This document shows, in pieces, positions 1 through 5,942 of a stretch of 7,006 nucleotides of DNA (the first letter of the stretch is position 1; each line of letters starts with the position of its first letter). The stretch is from the NCBI GenBank assembly GCA_035529015.1, contig DATKXP010000069.1, positions 1 through 7,006 of the forward strand, read 5' to 3'. A model generated the notes under the pieces. That model searched no databases. It saw only the letters and a list, made by a program, of their open reading frames with translations, and was not told where the DNA came from. The translations under genes and the position numbers were made by a program. This DNA is from JAUVZF01 sp035529015 (GTDB taxonomy: Bacteria; Planctomycetota; Phycisphaerae; FEN-1346).

Positions 1-1467
1 CCCCTTGCCGCCGCTGCCCTGGACGAAGCAGTGAATGGCGCCGGTATCGGTGCTGACGAACAGGCGGCCGCCGGCGACGGCCAGGCCTCGCGCCTTGCCT
101 CGGACGTCGGCCGACCAGATCGGCTTACCGTTGGCCGTGTCGAAGGCGATGACGGTGCCGTCTCCGCCGGCCAGCAGCGTCTTGCCGGCCAGCGCGACGG
201 CATCACACGCGGTGCACGCCGTCTGCCAGAGCCATTTCGTGTCTTTGCTGACGCGCCCCCGCAGATCGTTGCGTTTGGCAACGGCGTCCTGGAGTTGCTT
301 CTTGAGTTCGTCGAGCCGCTTGGCGGCGTTCTTGTCGGATTCGGCCAGGGCCTGGACGGTGCGGATGTCCCGGTTGAGGCGGTCCACCACACCCTGTGCC
401 TTCGTCAGGGCGGTCCTCGGCAAGATCCAACTGTCGCGTTCGACGCCAACGGCCTCCTTGCCGTTCAGCATATACGCGGCCTGGTCGCTCACGACGAGGC
501 GCCGGCTGCCGGTGCTGGGCGTGGCGGCTCGCAGGCCCTCGTTGAATGCGAAGGACCCGTTGCTCTCCCAGACGGCGGTGATCTGCTCGGTCCCGTTGAA
601 CAGAAGGTCTCCTGCCAGTATGGTGTACGTGCTGCCGAACAGGCCGGTGCCTCGCCAACTCAAGTTGTGCTGGAAGAGGAATCGGCCGTCGCTCCGGTCG
701 AAGGCACCGGGCATGGTGCGGCCGGAGGGTGCGAACAGCCGCTCCTTCGACGCGACCAGGTAGCCCTGCGGCGAAATCGAGCCGTTGCCCCCTTGGCCGT
801 ACGAATCGTTCTTCCAGAGCAGTTTGCCGTCCTGGGCGCCGACGGCGTAGAGGAACAGGCCTTCGGCGGGGAAAATGCCCGCGCCGAAGTACGCCACGCC
901 GCCATCCACCACCACGCCCGTCCGGACGGGCCACAGGGAGATCATCTTGCCGCTGCCGAGAACCTTGTCGGGGCTCGGCGCGGCGGCGAAGGTCCAATGC
1001 AGCCGCCCGTTGGCCGCCCCCAGGCAGTAGACGTTCCCGTCGTCGGATCCGACGTACACCTTGCCTCCCGCCACGGTCGGGGCCGTCCGGACGGGGCCGT
1101 CGGTGGTGAACGTCCAGCGGGTCCGGCCGTCGCGGGCATCGAGGGCGTAGACCTTGTTGTCGGCCGACGAGCCGAAGTAGACGAAGTCGCCGACGGCGGC
1201 GACGTGGAAGGCGTCGTCGAAGCGCAAGCGCGGCAGTTCCAGAATGTTCTCAATCGGCTTGGGCTGCGGGTCGCCCCAGGCGTGCGACGGCGGGAACGTG
1301 GGCATATGGGTCCAGTCCTCTGAGAGCGGCGCCGTCAGCGACTCGGCCGAGATGCCGCTGCGTCGGGCGTCGTGGCGATACGTCGGCCAGTCGTCGGCCG
1401 GTGCGAAGGAAGCGATGATGCCGACCAGAACGCCGAGCAGAACGAGGTGAAGGGTGGTGCGGGCCAT
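1..1467 (-). CDS. Exported PQQ-binding-like beta-propeller protein, 3' end cut off by window edge
   Basis: The reading frame starts at ATG 1467 and stays open for 489 codons to position 1, so the C-terminus lies outside the window. An AAAGG ribosome-binding site (1476-1480) sits 8 nt upstream. Residues 1-24 form a signal peptide (hydrophobic core LVLLGVLVGII, likely cleavage after A-P-A), placing the protein outside the cytoplasm. Residues 25-38 read DDWPTYRHDARRSG, the usual opening of planctomycete proteins of this type. Propeller blades with the recurring pattern VYxG..G.VYALD...G...W are clear at about 92-122, 132-162, 187-220, 426-457 and 464-481. A charged helical, probably coiled-coil segment (about 352-408) interrupts the propeller. 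The fold is shared with BamB and PQQ dehydrogenases, but I see no proof of cofactor binding or enzymatic activity. From memory, some planctomycete relatives continue into a methyltransferase-like domain; that cannot be tested here. Family assignment is secure, function unknown. Confidence 0.93.
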   Translation of the reverse strand, partial: MARTTLHLVLLGVLVGIIASFAPADDWPTYRHDARRSGISAESLTAPLSEDWTHMPTFPPSHAWGDPQPKPIENILELPRLRFDDAFHVAAVGDFVYFGSSADNKVYALDARDGRTRWTFTTDGPVRTAPTVAGGKVYVGSDDGNVYCLGAANGRLHWTFAAAPSPDKVLGSGKMISLWPVRTGVVVDGGVAYFGAGIFPAEGLFLYAVGAQDGKLLWKNDSYGQGGNGSISPQGYLVASKERLFAPSGRTMPGAFDRSDGRFLFQHNLSWRGTGLFGSTYTILAGDLLFNGTEQITAVWESNGSFAFNEGLRAATPSTGSRRLVVSDQAAYMLNGKEAVGVERDSWILPRTALTKAQGVVDRLNRDIRTVQALAESDKNAAKRLDELKKQLQDAVAKRNDLRGRVSKDTKWLWQTACTACDAVALAGKTLLAGGDGTVIAFDTANGKPIWSADVRGKARGLAVAGGRLFVSTDTGAIHCFVQGSGGKG

Positions 1468-1513
1468 GGATGTTGCCTTTACGGTCAGGGGGCGATGGCA
1501 AGCGGCTGCTTCA

Positions 1514-1528
1514 CCACGACCGTCGTGG
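1514..1528. promoter_or_regulatory. Operator-like dyad upstream of the beta-propeller gene
   Basis: CCACGAC, one central C, then GTCGTGG form a perfect 7+1+7 dyad, 47 nt before the start codon at 1467. The octamer GCAAGCGG occurs on both sides (1498-1505 and 1529-1536), with starts 31 bp apart, about three helical turns. This geometry suits binding by a dimeric regulator in the promoter or leader of the minus-strand gene, but no matching regulator is known to me and a short hairpin in the mRNA leader is equally possible. Confidence 0.3.
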
Positions 1529-1587
1529 GCAAGCGGTCGCCAGCATACCACCGGGCCGAGTCCGGGGGAAGCATCCTTTTGACGCGC

Positions 1588-1626
1588 GGTGGATGCCCAC
1601 GCGAACAGCCGCGTGGGCACGCCACC
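1588..1626. repeat. Strong interrupted palindrome (hairpin, 10 bp inner + 5 bp outer stem)
   Basis: Inner arms TGCCCACGCG (1594-1603) and CGCGTGGGCA (1610-1619) are perfectly complementary around a 6-nt loop. Outer arms GGTGG (1588-1592) and CCACC (1622-1626) extend the stem across a small internal bulge. No T-run follows on either strand within a few bases, so it does not look like an intrinsic terminator. It also lies in front of both flanking genes rather than behind one. The form suggests an interspersed palindromic repeat of the host genome; similar GTGGGCA/TGCCCAC palindromes seem familiar from planctomycete intergenic DNA, but that is recollection and untested. Confidence 0.55.
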
Positions 1627-1680
1627 CAATGAAAATGGCTCCGCCGCGAAAAACGGCCCAAGCCGACAGACCCCATCTTG

Positions 1681-1700
1681 TCACGCGGCTGGCCTTTGGG
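1681..1700 (+). repeat. Degenerate 20-nt direct repeat, copy 1
   Basis: The 20 nt beginning TCACGCGGCT match 17 of 20 positions at 2124-2143. In the matching frame (from 1683) both copies read T-R-L-A-F-G, and all three differences fall on third codon positions. The two copies bracket three of the spacer's hairpins. This could be a decayed duplication, a copy of a genome-wide repeat, or chance in GC-rich sequence. Confidence 0.35.
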
Positions 1701-1875
1701 TAGCCTCTGTGCGCGGCGGGTTTGCGGCGGTCCCGGAAACCGGCCTTGGAGGAAGAGGAATGGGCAGCCTCGGGATTCCGGCCGTCCTGCTTGCCGCGGG
1801 TGCCAATGAGATCGTCCTCTCCTCGCATGCCAGGGGCCAATTTAATGGGGCTAGCACTACTACGCTACGTTCCGC

Positions 1876-1912
1876 GCGGCGGCCTTCCCAGGCCGCCGCC
1901 GAGCGGCTCGGC
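1876..1912. repeat. Tandem pair of GC-rich palindromes
   Basis: GCGGCGGCCT (1876-1885) and AGGCCGCCGC (1890-1899) form a 10-bp stem with loop TCCC. Overlapping its right end, GCCGAG (1898-1903) and CTCGGC (1907-1912) form a second 6-bp stem around CGG. The two stems share two bases, so they are mutually exclusive at full length. There is no adjacent T-run. Either a structured RNA leader element or a GC-rich intergenic repeat would fit. Confidence 0.4.
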
Positions 1913-1935
1913 CGCGAACGCAGTTCATGCCTGTT

Positions 1936-1961
1936 CCTGGTGGCCTTGGAAGGCCACCAGG
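1936..1961. repeat. Near-perfect 26-nt palindrome
   Basis: CCTGGTGGCCTT (1936-1947) and AAGGCCACCAGG (1950-1961) are exact reverse complements separated by only GG. As RNA this gives an 11-bp stem with a TGGA tetraloop. A short A-run (1966-1970) lies to its right, so on the minus strand a T-run precedes the stem rather than following it, which argues against a terminator. It is the cleanest palindrome in the window and a good candidate for an interspersed intergenic repeat or a cruciform or protein-binding site. Confidence 0.55.
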
Positions 1962-2070
1962 CGGACAAAAAGGCGAAGGTGCGTTGTAGGACTAGGCTCA
2001 CCGATGTTGTGGGGCGAAAACCTGGGCCAGATCGGGCGGCATTTCGCTGGCCAGAAGGGCCTCTCGGGCG

Positions 2071-2087
2071 GCGCGCTGAAAGCGCGC
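2071..2087. repeat. Short GC-rich hairpin
   Basis: GCGCGCT (2071-2077) and AGCGCGC (2081-2087) form a perfect 7-bp stem around GAA. It is the last of the hairpins in the spacer. On its own it could arise by chance in GC-rich DNA; it is listed because it belongs to the cluster running from 1588 to 2087. Confidence 0.3.
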
Positions 2088-2123
2088 TGAACGGTCGGCC
2101 CCGGCCGCGCGTAAGCCTTTGTA

Positions 2124-2143
2124 TCACGCGGCTTGCGTTCGGG
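2124..2143 (+). repeat. Degenerate 20-nt direct repeat, copy 2
   Basis: Partner of the 20-nt segment at 1681-1700, with 17 of 20 positions identical and the same T-R-L-A-F-G translation in its frame. This copy overlaps the -35 region of the candidate promoter of the downstream gene. Confidence 0.35.
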
Positions 2144-2161
2144 CCGCACGTGACTCATAAT
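2133..2161 (+). promoter_or_regulatory. Candidate sigma70-type promoter for the TIM-barrel gene
   Basis: TTGCGT (2133-2138) and CATAAT (2156-2161) are separated by 17 nt. The -10 matches the consensus at 5 of 6 positions and the -35 at 3 of 6. It lies at the boundary where the sequence becomes less GC-rich, and would leave a leader of about 130 nt before the start at 2297. Planctomycete promoters are poorly defined, so this is only a pattern match. Confidence 0.25.
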
Positions 2162-2290
2162 CCCTTGAATGCCATCCAATTTGCCAAAAGGACGACTCGT
2201 CAAACTGCTCAATCTGCACGAAGGAGCGATGCCATAGGAGTTTTCAGATTCAGGGGATCTGGCGTTGCCTGCGGCACCCTCTTGAACCCT

Positions 2291-2296
2291 GGGAGG
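2291..2296 (+). promoter_or_regulatory. Shine-Dalgarno GGGAGG that bears on the start codon
   Basis: GGGAGG directly abuts ATG 2297 with zero spacing, too close for normal use, but lies 9 nt before an in-frame GTG at 2306, which is close to ideal. The spacing therefore favours GTG 2306. Both starts keep the signal peptide intact. Confidence 0.5.
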
Positions 2297-5200
2297 ATGA
2301 AGACCGTGAGGTACTGTCTGGCACTTCTTGTGTTGTTTTCGGCCTCCGGACTTTCCGCGGCGGTCCGGGTCCCGGCCGTGCAGAGAATCGGGGACGTGGC
2401 GGAGGACAACGGCGTCCTGGCCGCAGCGGGCAAGTCCGCCCTGATCGTGATGGGCGACGCGAGCGCCACGGTCTACCGGCTGACCGCGGACCTACAGCTT
2501 GCGCCCGCGGGGCAGGAGATCCAGGTGGTGATCATGCCCCACGTGCCCGGGGATCTCAGCAAGGGAGGCCTGGGGCGCGTCGGGATTCGACGAGACAAGG
2601 AAGGGACGGCCCTGCGGGCGACGGCGACCGGTTTCAATGAGGCCACGAAGCAATGGGCCAAGGGCGGGGGGCAGGCCATGACCTTTACTTTCTGGCCTGC
2701 TGCCGCGAAGAAGCCCAAGGTCGCCGAGGCGGCAAAGCCGTCCAAAGGCGAGAGGGCGGCCAAGGCGCTCGCCGAGGCCAATATCGAGGAACGTTCCTGG
2801 CGCGGGCAGTGGCTGGGTCTGGAGGTGGTGGCCGGGCGAAAGTCGGTTGCCGTCTGGCTGGATGGGCGGATCGTGCACGAGTTTGCCCGCCCCGCGGGGG
2901 CGACGGGGCCGGTGGCCGTGCAGCTTTGCCAGGGCGACAGGCTGCGGTCGATCGCGCTGACGGCGCCGGATCCGATTTACCTTCCGCTGGACGTAGGGGC
3001 GTATGCGAACGACCGTTTCGAGAAGCCCTTCGCCCACCCGCGCGCGGAGGTGGGCGGCGTGCCCTTTGAGTTTGCCGGAACGGAGCAGAACAGCCTGACC
3101 CTCAGGCAGGCGCAATGGCTGGGCTGGGAGCAGGACCTCCCCTGGAGCCACGAAAGCCCGGCGCCGCGCATGCTGAACGATCCGCGGATGCCCCTGCTGC
3201 GTGTTGGGGCGGCGGATTATGTGGCGGCGCACGTGCTGGCGGTGGCGGATGACGATCCGGCCCTGAGTGCCGCATTCACCTTGCGCGCGGGGCGATTCTC
3301 GACCAGCGGGAACGAGCCGAACGTGCAGTACGACTTCCGGGGCGAGGTGCCGCGGCGCGGGGAGGCTGCGAAGGTCGATGCCAACGCGCGCGTGCAGACG
3401 GCCGCCGGCCCGCTCTTCTGTGTGCGCGTGCCGATGACCTTGGCGTTCGCCCAGGACTTCGGCGAGTTCATCGAGATCGAAGTGACCAAAGACGTGCGCC
3501 TGGCCCGGCGGGTTCCCGATCCGTGCCGCTATCGGTATCGGCCGCTGGGGCTGCCGAGCGGGGCGCGGATCGCCGCAATCACGCTGGAAAAGAGCCCGCT
3601 CCAGATGAGGGTGAGCAGCAGCGAGACAGGCCATGCGTTCGTCGAGCCGAAGCAGCCGGAGTTCAAGGTTTCGCTGGAGAACATCACGGCGGCGACGCAG
3701 GAGTACGCGCTGAAGATCCATGCCACGCACCTGGAGGGGACGAAGGTGGAAGCCGCCAAGTCCGGCAAGGTCGAGGCCGGGAAGACGGCGGAAGTCACGT
3801 TCCCGCTGACCGTCAGCCTGCGCGGATACTACGACCTGGCGGTGACGCTGGAGGACGGGAAGAAGCGGACGCTGCTGCGCCGGGAGACGAGTTTCGCCCT
3901 GCTGCCGCCGGACACCCGGAAGCACCGGGACCAGTCGCCGTTCGGGACGTATGACTATGGCGGCGCCCACTACACCTGCCGAGATAGGGACACGGTCGGT
4001 CCGCTGTATGTGAAGATGGGAATGCGGTACGGGATGTTCGGCGCCCCGCCCCAGATGCGGCGCAAGTACGGCCTGGTGAAGGGCAACGAGCCCCGGGTGA
4101 GCGCGTATGACAAGGTGCTGGCCGCCAACCCGGACCTTCCGCCGATGGCCCTGATCTTCCACGAGGCGTGCATCTCCGGCAAGCATATCATGCGGGTGCC
4201 GGACCTGTTCGTGGACTGGCCGCCGTACAAGTTGGACGAGAAGGAGGAGGCTTCGCTGAAGAAGATGTGGGACGATGCGGCGGCCGGCGCCGCAGCGGTC
4301 CGGCAAAAGCACCCGGAGGTGAAGATGGCCTTCGGCAACGGCCCGCTTCCGACCAAGGAGGAGTTTCTGCGCCACAAGTTCCCGGCGGATCTTTTTGATT
4401 CGGCCGGAAACGAGTGTGGCGCGCTGGGCCACCTCCCCGAGTCGCAGCCTCCCGACTGGATAGGCAACAACGCCAGCCTTTGGATGGACCGTCAGATGCT
4501 GGACGCCTACGGATACAAGGACAAGCCCGTGACGCAGTGCCACGAGGTCTGCTACCCCAGCACGAATCCCGGGAACCTGGATTACCGGACGCAGGCGGAT
4601 TACTTCGTGCGGCACGCGATGCATTCGCTGGCGTGGGGCGTGCCGGCGTTCCGGCCGGGCATCCTGATGGACGTGGGCGGCAACTACCGGTACAGCCACT
4701 GGGGTTCGTCAGGGTTCTGCCATATGTACCCGGAGATGAACGTCAAGCCGGCGTTCGTGGCGTTTGCGACGATGACGCTGGTGCTGGATGGGGCGAAGTT
4801 CGCGCGCGTGGTGCCGACGAGGAGTGCGAGCCTGTATGTCGAGGAGTTCGACAAGGCCGATGACGGCTCGCGCGTATTCGTGATCTGGACCATCCGCGGC
4901 GCGAGGCCGGTGGGCCTGAAGTTGGAGGGAGCGGGGCCCTGGAAGCTCATCGACGCTCAGGCCAACGAAACCACGTTGAAGGCCGAGGGGGGCAAGTACG
5001 GCGTCACGGCCTCCAGTTCGCCGGTCTACGTCGTCGGCAAGGGGGTGCTGGCGGCCGTCGAGATGGGGCCGCCTCAATACGCCGACAAGCCCGAGGGCAA
5101 GGTGACGGTGATTTCGCCCCTGGCGAGCCTGGAAGGCTGGTCGGTGGAGAACGGTCGCAGCCCGGAGTTGGAGTATTACGACTTCATGACGCCGCGGCGG

Positions 5201-5833
5201 AAGGGCGGTTTTCTGTTCGAGGCCGTGACGCAGTTTAATGGCAAGACGGACGCGCTGCGCGTCACCCCGAAGCCGATCACCCGCGGCAAAGATACGATGT
5301 CCATGTACGCCGTGCTCGCTCACAAGAGCGGCCTTCCGCTGCCCGGCACGCCGACCGAGATCGGCCTGTGGGTGAACGGGAATTCCGGGTGGGGACGGGT
5401 GATCTTCGACCTGGTGGACGCGTCGGGGCAGCGGTGGGTTTCGATCGGCGCGCCGGCCAAAGACGACCCGGCGACGATCTTGCCGAAGTGGATCCTGGAC
5501 CAGTTCCCCTCGCCCACCCTGAGCGACTGGAGCACAGACGACCCGTGGGGCGTGAGCCGGATCAACTTCGACGGCTGGCGCTACGTGGGCTTCCCCATGC
5601 CGGGGAATTACCCGGGCGAAGGCTATGCCTGGCCCGCCAACAGCAACTGGCGGTGGGACAAGGATGGGAAGGTTCATTATCCGCTCACACTCAAGAAGCT
5701 GGTGGTGGAACTGAATGAAAAGGTGTTGCAGGTGAAAACGTTCGCCCCGGTGGCACGGCCGGAGATTTATCTGAAGGACCTCCAGGTTGCCGAAGGCGAC
5801 ACGGTCAAGGTCAAGCCGGGCGTGCGGGAGTGA
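2297..5833 (+). CDS. Large exported glycoside-hydrolase-like TIM-barrel protein with flanking beta-sandwich domains
   Basis: About 1178 residues (1175 if GTG 2306 is the start); numbering here is from ATG 2297. Residues 1-22 are a signal peptide ending S-A-A. Residues 23-200 look like a concanavalin/DUF1080-type jelly roll whose strands are split by an Ala/Lys-rich linker (about 135-165). Residues 200-450 are beta-rich with VGGVPF at 252-257, a motif seen in NPCBM-like modules. About 455-545 is Ig-like. The barrel starts at SPFG (547-550) and runs to about 835; its order of motifs (LIFHEA, D701, CHE750 followed by a QADYFVRHAMHSLAWGVP helix and strand, then KPAF) resembles clan GH-A enzymes such as GH39. 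E623 and E750 are my acid/base and nucleophile candidates. A beta-sandwich (840-917) and a C-terminal carbohydrate-binding-like module (GLWVNGNSGWGR at 1023) follow. Polysaccharide cleavage or binding is inferred; the substrate is unknown. Confidence 0.85.
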   Translation: MKTVRYCLALLVLFSASGLSAAVRVPAVQRIGDVAEDNGVLAAAGKSALIVMGDASATVYRLTADLQLAPAGQEIQVVIMPHVPGDLSKGGLGRVGIRRDKEGTALRATATGFNEATKQWAKGGGQAMTFTFWPAAAKKPKVAEAAKPSKGERAAKALAEANIEERSWRGQWLGLEVVAGRKSVAVWLDGRIVHEFARPAGATGPVAVQLCQGDRLRSIALTAPDPIYLPLDVGAYANDRFEKPFAHPRAEVGGVPFEFAGTEQNSLTLRQAQWLGWEQDLPWSHESPAPRMLNDPRMPLLRVGAADYVAAHVLAVADDDPALSAAFTLRAGRFSTSGNEPNVQYDFRGEVPRRGEAAKVDANARVQTAAGPLFCVRVPMTLAFAQDFGEFIEIEVTKDVRLARRVPDPCRYRYRPLGLPSGARIAAITLEKSPLQMRVSSSETGHAFVEPKQPEFKVSLENITAATQEYALKIHATHLEGTKVEAAKSGKVEAGKTAEVTFPLTVSLRGYYDLAVTLEDGKKRTLLRRETSFALLPPDTRKHRDQSPFGTYDYGGAHYTCRDRDTVGPLYVKMGMRYGMFGAPPQMRRKYGLVKGNEPRVSAYDKVLAANPDLPPMALIFHEACISGKHIMRVPDLFVDWPPYKLDEKEEASLKKMWDDAAAGAAAVRQKHPEVKMAFGNGPLPTKEEFLRHKFPADLFDSAGNECGALGHLPESQPPDWIGNNASLWMDRQMLDAYGYKDKPVTQCHEVCYPSTNPGNLDYRTQADYFVRHAMHSLAWGVPAFRPGILMDVGGNYRYSHWGSSGFCHMYPEMNVKPAFVAFATMTLVLDGAKFARVVPTRSASLYVEEFDKADDGSRVFVIWTIRGARPVGLKLEGAGPWKLIDAQANETTLKAEGGKYGVTASSSPVYVVGKGVLAAVEMGPPQYADKPEGKVTVISPLASLEGWSVENGRSPELEYYDFMTPRRKGGFLFEAVTQFNGKTDALRVTPKPITRGKDTMSMYAVLAHKSGLPLPGTPTEIGLWVNGNSGWGRVIFDLVDASGQRWVSIGAPAKDDPATILPKWILDQFPSPTLSDWSTDDPWGVSRINFDGWRYVGFPMPGNYPGEGYAWPANSNWRWDKDGKVHYPLTLKKLVVELNEKVLQVKTFAPVARPEIYLKDLQVAEGDTVKVKPGVRE

Positions 5834-5942
5834 GATTCCTCATGTTGCCGCTGTTGCGGGCCGAGAAGCCGCGGGGCCGGCCAACCCGGCACGATTAAGC
5901 GACAGCAGTGCCGACTTGCTCACGTTCGTCTCGTTCAAAGGT

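Larger units (their letters stand above)
1468..2296. other. Divergent intergenic spacer, repeat-rich, no convincing gene
   Basis: This 829-nt stretch separates two genes transcribed away from each other and should hold both promoters. The plus-strand frame of the downstream gene happens to be open back to 1589, but its translation (Arg/Ala/Ser-rich, no recognisable domain) runs through several perfect palindromes, and a classical signal peptide begins at 2297, so I treat it as noncoding. The content I can support is a 15-nt dyad at 1514-1528, hairpins at 1588-1626, 1876-1899, 1936-1961 and 2071-2087, a degenerate direct repeat (1681-1700 and 2124-2143) and a possible promoter at 2133-2161. 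Base composition becomes noticeably less GC-rich from about 2150 to 2230, as expected close to a promoter. Confidence 0.7.

Noticed and set aside
31..1323. 430-codon plus-strand open frame opposite the beta-propeller gene.
   Set aside because: The minus strand encodes unmistakable propeller repeats and a signal peptide in a frame open for 489 codons. The plus-strand translation has no recognisable features.
1589..2296. In-frame 236-codon N-terminal extension of the TIM-barrel gene, including an ATG at 1760 with a good Shine-Dalgarno.
   Set aside because: A standard signal peptide begins at 2297 or 2306 and would be buried. The extension has biased Arg/Ala/Ser composition, no domain, and runs through several perfect palindromes. 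Long open frames are common by chance in GC-rich DNA.
2492..4699. 735-codon open frame on the minus strand opposite the TIM-barrel gene.
   Set aside because: It is a compositional shadow: low-complexity Arg/His/Pro-rich translation without domains, while the plus strand has clear protein motifs throughout.
5834..5942. Possible bidirectional terminator between the convergent genes (stems GCCGG/CCGGC at 5876-5890 and CGGCAC/GTGCCG at 5887-5913).
   Set aside because: The stems are only 5-6 bp, they overlap, one has a 15-nt loop, and no T-run follows on either strand. I cannot support an intrinsic terminator.
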